Source of the DNA: an uncultured Clostridia bacterium
Lineage (GTDB): Bacteria > Bacillota > Clostridia > Oscillospirales > Acutalibacteraceae
Assembly (NCBI GenBank): GCA_937875885.1
Contig: CALEIO010000237.1
Location: 1-5,462 of the forward strand
Length of the DNA: 5,462 bases
Reading direction: 5' to 3'
The notes under the pieces: model-generated
The model's database searches: none
Told to the model about the DNA's origin: nothing
The model's input: only the letters and a program-made list of their open reading frames with translations
Shown here: positions 1 through 5,460 of the stretch, piece after piece
Position numbering within the stretch: position 1 is the stretch's first letter
Layout of the letters: every line of letters begins with the position of its first letter
Position numbers and translations under genes: made by a program

Positions 1-219
1 CCAAACATTTTTATCTGCCAACTGACCGGGCTTGCACAATTCAACATGGCCATCATAGAAAAGCACTGTGGTACGGAGGTTATGCCGGAACTGCAGATAA
101 GTGATATAATTGACATTATACTCGTACGTATCGCCGAAATGGAAAATCAGAGAGGGTTTCACTATTTTTTCAAGTCTTCGGATTGTGTATTTGACGTTTG
201 TAGAAGACTCGTAATAACC
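1..219 (-). CDS. Partial H-X9-DG (DUF1559, prepilin-like) protein, C-terminal fragment, out of place
   Basis: This frame runs open from about base 222 to base 1 and leaves the window without a stop, giving about 74 codons. Its C-terminal part contains [17 protein letters not shown], in which a His is followed by exactly nine residues and then Asp-Gly. That is the H-X9-DG signature that ends many DUF1559 prepilin-type proteins. An upstream stretch, [16 protein letters not shown], fits the segment that usually precedes the motif. Such proteins have an N-terminal type IV pilin-like signal and are abundant in Lentisphaerae, Planctomycetes and Verrucomicrobia, but unusual beside a clostridial amino acid transporter. 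No start or N-terminal pilin signal is present. The frame begins inside the truncated ATPase gene in another register, so the left boundary of real homology lies somewhere between about 190 and 219. The family call rests on the motif and is moderately firm. The source organism is an inference. Confidence 0.6.
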
Positions 220-908
220 TTTGTGGAAACAGCCTTTGCGAAGGACATTTCGTGGGTAACAATTACCATTGTGGTATTTTCCTCTGCAAGCCCCTTAATA
301 GCCTTAAGAATTTCACCTGTAAGCTCAGGGTCAAGTGCACTTGTAGGCTCATCAAAAAGCATAACGTCGGGCTTCATACAAAGAGCTCGCACAATAGCAA
401 CACGCTGCTGCTGTCCGCCGGAAAGAGTTGAAGGATAAGCATCCGCTTTATCTCTGAGGCCTACTCTGTCAAGCATCTGCAGAGCAAGTTCCTCTGCACT
501 TGCATTAATCTCTTTGAGATTACGGATGTCCTCGGGACTATAAGAACGTCCGAAGAACTTTCTGATTTTTGCCTTGTTTGCCTTTTTCTTGGCTACATAA
601 ACAGGAGCAAGAGTCATATTCTGCAGAACTGTTTTATTTTTGAAGAGATTGAAGTGCTGGAAAACCATACCGATTTTCTGGCGATGAACATTAATGTCTA
701 CCTTCATATCTGCAATATCAATATCGTGGAAGAAAATGTTGCCTGAGGTGGGGTCTTCCATACAGTTAAGACAACGGAGCAGTGTGGATTTACCTGAACC
801 TGAAGGACCAAGGATTACTACGATTTCGCCCTTTGTAATCTCAAGGTCAACTCCCTTGAGAACTTCATTATCGCCGAACTTCTTGTGAAGATTACATACT
901 CTTATCAC
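162..908 (-). CDS. Polar amino acid ABC transporter ATP-binding protein, C-terminus replaced
   Basis: This is the cytoplasmic ATPase of a polar amino acid importer (GlnQ/HisP family), driving uptake through the adjacent permease. Walker [10 protein letters not shown] is at residues 34-42, the Q-loop Gln at 84, the signature LSGGQQQ at 162-168, Walker B VMLFDE at 182-187, the D-loop SALD at 190-193 and the switch His at 219. About 25 residues more than GlnQ or HisP lie between Pro102 and Gly150, and the insert is rich in Lys and Arg. The start is GTG, with AGGAGG ten bases upstream inside the end of the permease gene. The two genes overlap by 17 bp, so they are probably translationally coupled. 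The family normally continues after VSTKVI (residue 232) with a strand of the MDxGxIxEEG type and about 30 more residues. Here a 16-residue unrelated tail follows and then a stop. True ATPase coding therefore spans about 213-908. All catalytic motifs are intact, and the break looks like a join to foreign sequence. Confidence 0.9.
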   Translation of the reverse strand: MIRVCNLHKKFGDNEVLKGVDLEITKGEIVVILGPSGSGKSTLLRCLNCMEDPTSGNIFFHDIDIADMKVDINVHRQKIGMVFQHFNLFKNKTVLQNMTLAPVYVAKKKANKAKIRKFFGRSYSPEDIRNLKEINASAEELALQMLDRVGLRDKADAYPSTLSGGQQQRVAIVRALCMKPDVMLFDEPTSALDPELTGEILKAIKGLAEENTTMVIVTHEMSFAKAVSTKVITSLLQTSNTQSEDLKK

Positions 909-1602
909 CTTTACGCAACCTCCTCTCCAAAAGTTTTATAATCAGAGTTATGATAAGAACCATAACAATATAAATGAGCGCCATTGCAAGGTAAGGCACC
1001 ATAAACTCGTATGAGTTTGTACCTGCTGTGTTAAATGCCTTGTAAAGGTCGGTTGCACCAACAAAACTTACAACGGAAGTTTCCTTGATAAGAGCAATAA
1101 ACTCATTGCCCAGAGTGGGAATGATGTTCTTGATTGCCTGAGGAATAACAATCTTCATCATTGTAGCAGCAAAGCTCAGACCCATTGCACGGCCACCCTC
1201 CATCTGTCCGGGATCAACAGAAAGAATACCACCGCGCATAATTTCGGAGATATAGGCGCCACTGTTAAGACCAAAAACAAGGATTGATACATTAACAGGA
1301 GTGATGTTTACACCTATAAGAGGATACAGAACATAGTAAAACAGCAGAAGCTGAACTACAATAGGTGTACCTCGGAAAAGAGAAACATACACACTGCAAG
1401 CACCATTAAGAACCCGGGGAACAACATTGTACTTGGGGATTACTCTGACAGCAGCAATAACTGTGCCGATGAGTGTACCGATAAGCAAACCTGCCACAGC
1501 AATCAGAACTGTGTTCCACAGACCCTCAAGCACCATATTGTAACCCTCTTTTTGAAACATATAGTCAAAGAAGATTTCAATTTTTTTATCAAAATTACCC
1601 AT
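892..1602 (-). CDS. Polar amino acid ABC transporter permease (HisM/GlnP family)
   Basis: This 236-residue integral membrane protein is the transmembrane subunit of a polar amino acid importer and probably works as a homodimer, since only one permease gene is present. Residues 28-52 form the first membrane segment, further hydrophobic stretches lie at about 80-112, and a last one is at about 203-224, followed by a basic tail. The family motif FRGTP is at 76-80. The EAA-type loop, which contacts the ATPase, is at 135-155 ([10 protein letters not shown]... IPQ), followed by LGNEF and LIKETSV at 164-177. The length is normal for the family. The ATG is preceded at 8 bases by AAAAGG. The gene lies 92 bp downstream of the binding-protein gene, with a strong hairpin in the gap, and overlaps the ATPase gene by 17 bp. 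The family is certain, but the substrate cannot be read from this subunit. Confidence 0.93.
   Translation of the reverse strand: MGNFDKKIEIFFDYMFQKEGYNMVLEGLWNTVLIAVAGLLIGTLIGTVIAAVRVIPKYNVVPRVLNGACSVYVSLFRGTPIVVQLLLFYYVLYPLIGVNITPVNVSILVFGLNSGAYISEIMRGGILSVDPGQMEGGRAMGLSFAATMMKIVIPQAIKNIIPTLGNEFIALIKETSVVSFVGATDLYKAFNTAGTNSYEFMVPYLAMALIYIVMVLIITLIIKLLERRLRKGDKSM
919..924 (-). promoter_or_regulatory. Ribosome binding site that fixes the ATPase GTG start
   Basis: AGGAGG on the minus strand lies ten bases before the GTG at 908-906, inside the permease coding end. It supports the GTG start and the 17-bp overlap between the two genes. Confidence 0.7.
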
Positions 1603-1616
1603 ATCTATTTCCTTTT

Positions 1617-1630
1617 AGAGCAACTGCTCT
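1617..1630 (-). promoter_or_regulatory. Small hairpin next to the permease ribosome binding site
   Basis: AGAGC and GCTCT form a 5-bp stem with a 4-base loop, directly before the AAAAGG site (1616-1611) of the permease. It could lower permease translation relative to the binding protein. This is inferred from position only. Confidence 0.35.
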
Positions 1631-1636
1631 TACAAA

Positions 1637-1671
1637 ACAAATGCCCCACCCGCAAGGAGTGAGGTATTTGT
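1637..1671 (-). terminator. Intergenic stem-loop between binding-protein and permease genes
   Basis: After the lipoprotein stop, ACAAAT (1671-1666) pairs with ATTTGT (1642-1637), and the CCTCAC and CC segments inside pair with GG and GTGGGG around a TTGC loop. The result is about 14 pairs with one mismatch and one bulge. TTTTG follows on the minus strand. The T-run is short, so it probably works as a partial terminator or an mRNA-stabilising structure that leaves more binding-protein message than permease message. Confidence 0.65.
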
Positions 1672-1694
1672 CTTAAATTTTTTGTTATTAAATC

Positions 1695-2552
1695 TTAAGC
1701 CAGCTTGTTGATAGACTCTGTAATAAAGTTAGCAGGCTCTTTGTCGATGATTACATAATCAAGGTTGCCGTTGAGCATATCCTGAACTGCAAGAGAACCG
1801 TTCTTGTAGCCAACACCTGTTACGTTAAGGCCATCGAAGCCCCAATCTGCATCGCCGTCTACATAGAACTGACCTGTTGTGCCGTTCTGGTAACCAACCT
1901 TTGTATCCTTACCGAGAGCGTTAAGCTTTGCCTCGATCTCATCAGGAGAGCTGATGCCGTCGAATGTTGTGTCATCGCTCTTTACGATAAGACGCTGGGA
2001 AGCCTCGTAGTAGGACTCGGAGAAATCAACGGACTCTTTACGTGTTTCGTTGATTGTAAGACCTGCCATTGCGATGTCGCACTTGTGCTGACCAACGGAA
2101 AGGCAAACTGCATCGAAGTCCATATTGTTGATTACGAGCTCGAGATCGAGGTAATCAGCAAGAAGCTTTGCGATTTCCATATCGATACCAAGGTACTTGT
2201 CGCCTTCCATATACTCGAAGGGCTCGAAAGCAGCATTTGTAGCAACAACGAGCTGATCCTTTGTCTCGTCAAGAGCAGCGGAAGTTACGGGTTCGGGGGT
2301 ACCCTCACCGAAGTACTTGTTGCAGATAGCATCAAGTGTACCGTCAGCCTTAATCTCGCCGATGAATGTGTTTACTTTCTCAAGAAGCTCGGGCTGTGCC
2401 TTGTCTACACCAAAAGCATAGAGCTCCTGTGTAAGGTCAACCTGGATAACCTTTGCGGTTTTTGCAGCAGCTTCTTCAGTGTTGCCGCCACAAGCAGCCA
2501 TAACGGAAACCATCATGAGTACTGCCATAAGTACAGCTAAAATCTTTTTCAT
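1695..2552 (-). CDS. Amino acid ABC transporter substrate-binding lipoprotein, circularly permuted
   Basis: This is the extracytoplasmic binding protein (SBP_bac_3 / PBP type 2 family) that captures a polar amino acid and delivers it to the downstream permease. Residues 1-20 are a lipoprotein signal (MKKILAVLMAVLMM...) ending in MAAC, so Cys21 is the probable lipid anchor. Residues about 34-84 (KVIQVDLTQELYAFGV ... GTLDAICNKYFGEG) match the segment that normally ends the family, as in E. coli GlnH with QQYGIAFPKGSDEL ... GTYNEIYKKWFG. The usual mature N-terminus only begins at residue 100 (LVVATNAAFEPFEY). The chain then runs in normal order through AGLTINETR (Arg171, the carboxylate-binding position) and VIIDKEPA (Asp270, the amine-binding position) and stops at 285, just where the moved segment would have followed. 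Nothing is missing, so this is a permutation and not a truncation. AGGAGG lies 8 bases before the ATG. The ligand is a polar amino acid, not further resolved. Confidence 0.93.
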   Translation of the reverse strand: MKKILAVLMAVLMMVSVMAACGGNTEEAAAKTAKVIQVDLTQELYAFGVDKAQPELLEKVNTFIGEIKADGTLDAICNKYFGEGTPEPVTSAALDETKDQLVVATNAAFEPFEYMEGDKYLGIDMEIAKLLADYLDLELVINNMDFDAVCLSVGQHKCDIAMAGLTINETRKESVDFSESYYEASQRLIVKSDDTTFDGISSPDEIEAKLNALGKDTKVGYQNGTTGQFYVDGDADWGFDGLNVTGVGYKNGSLAVQDMLNGNLDYVIIDKEPANFITESINKLA

Positions 2553-2570
2553 GTTAAAATCCTCCTAATA

Positions 2571-2604
2571 TTTTTCGCGCAAACGCGTTTCCGACCTTAG
2601 TCGG
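2571..2604 (-). promoter_or_regulatory. Two short hairpins in the transporter 5' leader
   Basis: In the predicted leader RNA the sequence CCGAC-UAAG-GUCGG forms a 5-bp stem with a 4-base loop (2604-2591). A few bases later CGCG-UUUG-CGCG can form a second small stem just upstream of the AGGAGG site (2566-2561). They may protect the 5' end or influence translation. No known riboswitch fold is apparent and the function is a guess. Confidence 0.35.
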
Positions 2605-2614
2605 TAATGGGTAA

Positions 2615-2643
2615 AGTATAAGATATTATGCAGAGTTTGTCAA
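2615..2643 (-). promoter_or_regulatory. Sigma-A promoter of the amino acid transporter operon
   Basis: On the minus strand TTGACA (2643-2638) is followed by a 17-bp spacer and TATACT (2620-2615). That is a perfect -35 box, the ideal spacing and a five-of-six -10 box. Transcription should start near 2608, giving a leader of about 55 bases before the lipoprotein ATG. This is the only good promoter seen for the three transporter genes. Confidence 0.8.
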
Positions 2644-2660
2644 CAATATGAGCAAATAAT

Positions 2661-2692
2661 TATGCATTACTATACTAATGCATATGTATGCA
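2661..2692. promoter_or_regulatory. Operator-like inverted-repeat cluster upstream of the transporter promoter
   Basis: A perfect inverted repeat has 9-bp arms, TATGCATTA (2661-2669) and TAATGCATA (2676-2684), separated by six bases. Its right arm overlaps a second palindrome, TGCATA-TG-TATGCA (2679-2692). A further TATGCA (2627-2632) lies between the -35 and -10 boxes of the transporter promoter. Four copies of this hexamer in either orientation within 66 bp suggest a regulator binding region. The regulator is not identified. Confidence 0.45.
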
Positions 2693-2697
2693 GACAC

Positions 2698-2730
2698 AAA
2701 AAATAAAAGACCTGCACAAAACAGGTCTTT
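2698..2730 (-). terminator. Rho-independent terminator of the rlmD-GNAT-MGMT operon
   Basis: On the minus strand, just after the stop codon of the MGMT-like gene, AAAGACCTG and CAGGTCTTT form a perfect 9-bp stem around a 7-base loop. The stem is followed by TATTTTTT. It is correctly placed to end the operon and keep its transcription out of the transporter promoter region. Confidence 0.85.
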
Positions 2731-2733
2731 GCA

Positions 2734-3039
2734 TCACTTACCGTCCCATTGATAAAGGCTCAGGTCAACTTTGCCGTCAACTACCTCTACCCCGTCCGCC
2801 TCCAGAAGTTTCTGCTGCATATTTATTCCGCCAAAAGCAAAAGCTGACGTAAGCTCACCAAAGCGGTTAACCACACGAAAGCAAGGGATTGAATCAGGAT
2901 CGGGATTAGAATGAAGCGCATAGCCTACAATCTGTGACCAGCGGGGATTGCCTGCACAAGCGGCAACCTGACCATAAGTAGCAACCCTGCCCTTTGGAAT
3001 TCTTTTGACAACCTGATATATTTTTTCAAATGTATTCAT
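2734..3039 (-). CDS. One-domain MGMT / alkyltransferase-like protein with PCFR motif
   Basis: This 101-residue protein has the DNA-binding domain of O6-alkylguanine-DNA alkyltransferases and lacks their N-terminal domain. Family landmarks are KGRVATYGQVA with the base-flipping Tyr22, AGNPRW, VGYALHSNP and the active-site motif IPCFRVVNR. In MGMT the motif is PCHR: the Cys accepts the alkyl group and the His helps activate it. In alkyltransferase-like (ATL) proteins the Cys is usually Trp or Ala. Here Cys53 is kept, His is Phe54, and the position of the human Arg128 finger is Gln36 by ungapped alignment. It could be a weak alkyltransferase or a damage-binding ATL-like protein that recruits excision repair. 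I chose the ATG at 3037-3039, with GGGTG seven bases upstream, over a TTG two codons earlier. It is last in the rlmD operon, 15 bp after the GNAT gene and just before a terminator. The fold is confident and the activity uncertain. Confidence 0.85.
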   Translation of the reverse strand: MNTFEKIYQVVKRIPKGRVATYGQVAACAGNPRWSQIVGYALHSNPDPDSIPCFRVVNRFGELTSAFAFGGINMQQKLLEADGVEVVDGKVDLSLYQWDGK

Positions 3040-3054
3040 TAACAAACACCCAAC

Positions 3055-3555
3055 TCAGAGTTTTTTCTCCATTATTATGAATCGACCCCTTGCCCAATAT
3101 GCATCACCAACATCGGTAAATCCAAGCTTATGGTACAGATTAAGAGCCTTCGGATTGCCGGAGAAAGTATCAAGATGAATTGCTTCATAGCCAAGCACCT
3201 TGGCTGTTTCTTCCACATACATCATAACAGCAGTTGCAAGCCCCTGTCTGTGCAAAGCAGGCGAAACACAAAGTCGGTGCACAACACACCAGGAAGCATG
3301 GGGATACTGCCAGTCAGCCTTGTAGTAATCCTCATCAGCAAACTCGTTCATAACAAAAGCCGCAGCAATTCTGCCGTCAATTACTCCAAGGATAAGTTCC
3401 TCTTTGCGGATGTCCTCTGAAAGGACTTCTTTATTCGGGTATTCATCGCTCCACTGATTGATGCCGCTTGATATCATATTCTCTACAACAGCCTTGTAAA
3501 GACAGAGTATCTCGGGCAAATCTTCTGTTTTGGCTTTTCTGAATGTAAGGTTCAT
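3055..3555 (-). CDS. GNAT family N-acetyltransferase
   Basis: This 166-residue cytoplasmic enzyme should transfer an acetyl group from acetyl-CoA to an amine. The core acetyl-CoA motif is VHRLCVSPALHRQGLAT at residues 92-108. Arg103, Gln104 and Gly105 form the pyrophosphate-binding turn, which is followed by helix AVMMYVEETAKVLGY. The second motif, GNPKALNLYHKLGF (133-146), contains the Tyr141 that usually protonates the CoA thiolate. The N-terminal half (INQWSDEYPNKEVL) resembles a common clostridial GNAT subgroup. The length is normal for a single-domain GNAT. A longer frame starts at a TTG at 3567, but the bases around that TTG contain GGAG six bases before the ATG at 3553-3555, so the ATG is the better start. 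It lies 55 bp after rlmD and 15 bp before the MGMT-like gene. The substrate is unknown and the neighbours do not suggest one. Confidence 0.9.
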   Translation of the reverse strand: MNLTFRKAKTEDLPEILCLYKAVVENMISSGINQWSDEYPNKEVLSEDIRKEELILGVIDGRIAAAFVMNEFADEDYYKADWQYPHASWCVVHRLCVSPALHRQGLATAVMMYVEETAKVLGYEAIHLDTFSGNPKALNLYHKLGFTDVGDAYWARGRFIIMEKKL

Positions 3556-3561
3556 ATTTTT

Positions 3562-3565
3562 CTCC
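3562..3565 (-). promoter_or_regulatory. Ribosome binding site that decides the GNAT start
   Basis: GGAG on the minus strand is six bases before the ATG at 3555-3553. It overlaps a possible upstream TTG start, which makes that TTG unlikely. Confidence 0.7.
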
Positions 3566-3610
3566 AAAAGAATTTATGTTTATATGTATAGTCAACTCAT
3601 ATACACAAAC

Positions 3611-4972
3611 TTATTTCCTCGTAAGCTTTGCAACGGTCTCTACGTGAGCTGTGCGAGGGAACATATCTACTGGAGTTACCTCCATAGTTTCGTAGCCAAA
3701 CTCTGCAAAGAGCTTAAGGTCGCGGGCAAGTGTTGCAGGATCGCATGACACATAGACAACACGCTCGGGTGACATTTCTTTAATTGTATGAATGAGCGCT
3801 GAATCACAGCCTTTGCGGGGTGGGTCAATAACAATAACATCGGGTTTAACACTCTCTGACTTGAGTTTTTCTGCTGCAACGGCTGCGTCTCCGCAAATAA
3901 ATCTTGCATTATCAATTCCATTCTGCAGAGCATTTTTCTTTGCATCTTCTATGGCTTCAGGCACTACCTCAACACCGATAAGCTCCTTGCACTCCTTGGC
4001 CATAGAAAGTCCTATGGTACCTGTACCGCAGTACAAATCCATAAGCACGTCTGTAGGTTTGAGCTGTGCATACTCCTTGGCAAGAGCATAGAGCTTTTCT
4101 GCCTGATTATGATTCACCTGATAGAATGACTGAGGAGAAAGTTTGAACTGCAAGTCACAGAGAGTATCGGTGATATATCCGTTGCCATAAACTGTTCTGA
4201 ACTTTTTGCCTACAATCACGTTTGTTTTTTCTGTATTAGAATTAACGATCACACTCTTTACCTGGGGCAGAGCTGTTGTGATACGATTTACAAGTTCTTC
4301 TTCGTAAGGAATTTTATTGCCGTTTATAACAATGCACACCATCAGCTCGCCGCTTATCTCACCATAACGAAGATAAAGATGACGGACAAGACCTGTGTGT
4401 GTTTCTTCGTTATACACAGACACATTCTTTTCTTCAACAAACTCTCTGAGAATTTTTGAAGCAGTAAGGAAATTTTCAGGCTGAAGCTCACAATCCATAC
4501 TGTCTACAATTCTGTGGCTGTGACGGGAGAAAAATCCCATTGCAGGTTTACCCTCGGCAGAAAGCCCCACAGGAATCTGTGCTTTGTTGCGATAGCGGCA
4601 AGATGTTTCAGCGCTGATTACAGGATTTATCTTTGTATTAATTCCGCCGATTCGGCTGATTGCATCTGCAACACGCTTTTCTTTGAGCTTTGACTCTGCT
4701 TCGTAAGAGATATGAGAATACACACAACCACCGCAAAGTCTGAACACAGGACAAGTCGGATCTATTCTGTCCTCTGAAGGCTCCAGAATTTCTTCAATCC
4801 TGCCGAAAGCAAGAGTTTTCTTCACCTTGAGGATCTTCACTGCGAGTTTATCGCCCACTGCAGACATAGGTACAAACACAGCAAGGCCATCTTCTGTTCT
4901 GCCGATACCGCTACCCTCTGAAGACATAGCTGTAATCTCAAGTACTATTATATCGTTCTTTTTAAGTTCCAT
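3611..4972 (-). CDS. rlmD: 23S rRNA (uracil-C5)-methyltransferase, RlmD/RumA family
   Basis: This 453-residue SAM-dependent enzyme makes 5-methyluridine in 23S rRNA, at U1939 by analogy with E. coli RlmD. Some Gram-positive members (RlmCD) also modify U747. Residues 1-62 are a TRAM RNA-binding domain (KNDIIVLEITAMSSEGSGIG, then GLAVFVP). A 4Fe-4S site is formed by Cys74, Cys80 and Cys83 (C-x5-C-x2-C) plus Cys161. The methyltransferase domain has SPQSFYQVN at 279-287, the SAM loop DLYCGTGTIGL at 312-322, IDPPRKGC at 382-389, the nucleophile Cys410 in YVSCDPATLARDL and the probable base Glu445 in HVETV. All key residues are present and the length is normal. The ATG start sits at the beginning of the TRAM domain. 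Its ribosome site is poor, only GGTGG three bases upstream. The gene heads a three-gene operon and diverges from murC. The family is certain; the exact target uridines are not settled. Confidence 0.93.
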   Translation of the reverse strand: MELKKNDIIVLEITAMSSEGSGIGRTEDGLAVFVPMSAVGDKLAVKILKVKKTLAFGRIEEILEPSEDRIDPTCPVFRLCGGCVYSHISYEAESKLKEKRVADAISRIGGINTKINPVISAETSCRYRNKAQIPVGLSAEGKPAMGFFSRHSHRIVDSMDCELQPENFLTASKILREFVEEKNVSVYNEETHTGLVRHLYLRYGEISGELMVCIVINGNKIPYEEELVNRITTALPQVKSVIVNSNTEKTNVIVGKKFRTVYGNGYITDTLCDLQFKLSPQSFYQVNHNQAEKLYALAKEYAQLKPTDVLMDLYCGTGTIGLSMAKECKELIGVEVVPEAIEDAKKNALQNGIDNARFICGDAAVAAEKLKSESVKPDVIVIDPPRKGCDSALIHTIKEMSPERVVYVSCDPATLARDLKLFAEFGYETMEVTPVDMFPRTAHVETVAKLTRK

Positions 4973-5019
4973 AATCCACCGCTCAGCATAAAATAATATT
5001 GCTTAAAACATTTTATACT

Positions 5020-5048
5020 ATTTTATCATCTGATAAGGTGTTTGGCAA
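5020..5048 (-). promoter_or_regulatory. Candidate promoter of the rlmD operon
   Basis: On the minus strand TTGCCA (5048-5043), a 17-bp spacer and TAAAAT (5025-5020) each differ from the sigma-A consensus by one base. Transcription would start near 5013, about 40 bases before the rlmD ATG. A palindrome, TTATCA-TC-TGATAA (5023-5036), covers the -10 edge and part of the spacer and could be an operator. Confidence 0.55.
5023..5036. repeat. 14-bp palindrome in the rlmD-murC divergent region
   Basis: TTATCA and TGATAA flank a 2-bp centre. It overlaps the candidate rlmD -10 box. The nine bases TGATAAGGT at 5031-5039 recur at 5155-5163, immediately before the murC ATG. In an AT-rich intergenic stretch either could be chance. 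Confidence 0.35.
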
Positions 5049-5076
5049 TGTCTTGCACACAAAAAGAGTAACAATA

Positions 5077-5105
5077 TTGACACAGATATTTATTTTTTAT
5101 ATAAT
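5077..5105 (+). promoter_or_regulatory. murC: Consensus sigma-A promoter of murC
   Basis: TTGACA (5077-5082), exactly 17 bases, then TATAAT (5100-5105) is a perfect consensus promoter with an AT-rich spacer. Transcription should start near 5112, about 50 bases before the murC ATG. In the leader, TTCGG (5147-5151) can pair with CCGAA (5106-5110) only if the start lies slightly upstream of the prediction, so that stem is doubtful. Confidence 0.85.
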
Positions 5106-5163
5106 CCGAAATATAATAGGTACATTAAATATAAGTTCACATATTATTCGGAGATGATAAGGT

Positions 5164-5460
5164 ATGAAATACGATAATATCCTTAAAAACATAAAAAGAA
5201 TCCATTTTATTGGAATCGGCGGCAGCGGTATGTGCCCGCTTGCAGAAATTCTTCACGAAAAGGGCTATTATTTAACAGGCTCAGATAATAATGAAACCGA
5301 TACACTAAAAAGAATAAGAAATATGGGTATTGATGTTAAAATGGGGCACTGTGCCGAAAATATCAACGGTGAGTTTTATTGTCACAACACCTGTTTCTTC
5401 ATCCTTTGTTACCTCTGCAACTCCGTCCAGAACCTGACGAACGTGGTCAAGATCATCTGA
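5164..5460 (+). CDS. murC: UDP-N-acetylmuramate--L-alanine ligase, N-terminal part only, broken
   Basis: MurC adds L-alanine to UDP-MurNAc in the cytoplasm, the first peptide step of peptidoglycan synthesis. Residues 11-69 are the N-terminal Rossmann domain of MurC. KRIHFIGIGGSGMCPLAEIL carries the GxGGxGM nucleotide-binding loop. It is followed by HEKGYYLTGSDNNETDTLKRI and MGHCAENING. A normal protein would continue with a segment of the ADLVVYTAAI type and run to about 450-460 residues. Here the reading turns at about base 5370 into a Cys- and Phe-rich string that resembles nothing in MurC and stops at 5458-5460. The ATP-binding GKT loop and the ligase domains are absent. GGAG lies ten bases upstream of the ATG, behind a consensus promoter. 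The first 69 codons are certain MurC. The tail is most likely foreign sequence joined at the contig end and not a genuine short protein. Confidence 0.85.
   Translation: MKYDNILKNIKRIHFIGIGGSGMCPLAEILHEKGYYLTGSDNNETDTLKRIRNMGIDVKMGHCAENINGEFYCHNTCFFILCYLCNSVQNLTNVVKII

Noticed and set aside
46..438. Plus-strand open frame of 130 codons starting ATG
   Set aside because: It lies antisense to the ATPase and the H-X9-DG fragment, has no ribosome site, and its translation resembles no family. Similar antisense frames at 694-888, 2085-2540, 3130-3420, 3530-3748 and 3792-4091, and the same-strand frame at 3676-3945 inside rlmD, are rejected for the same reason.
2553..2608. Riboswitch or T-box in the transporter leader
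   Set aside because: The leader is only about 55 bases with two tiny stems. There is no T-box sequence, no lysine or glycine aptamer core, and no terminator before the gene.
2661..2692. ArgR box
   Set aside because: The palindrome centre and the TATGCA half-sites do not match the TGAATwwwwATTCA pattern well enough. It is kept only as an unnamed operator candidate.
3568..3610. Internal promoter before the GNAT gene (TTGACT at 3595-3590 on the minus strand)
   Set aside because: No acceptable -10 box lies 16-18 bp downstream. The stretch is AT-rich, and the gene is close enough to rlmD for read-through.
5164..5460. A genuine 98-residue stand-alone nucleotide-binding protein
   Set aside because: The first 69 residues are ordinary MurC, and the tail is a Cys/Phe-rich antisense translation of another coding frame, so this is a broken murC.
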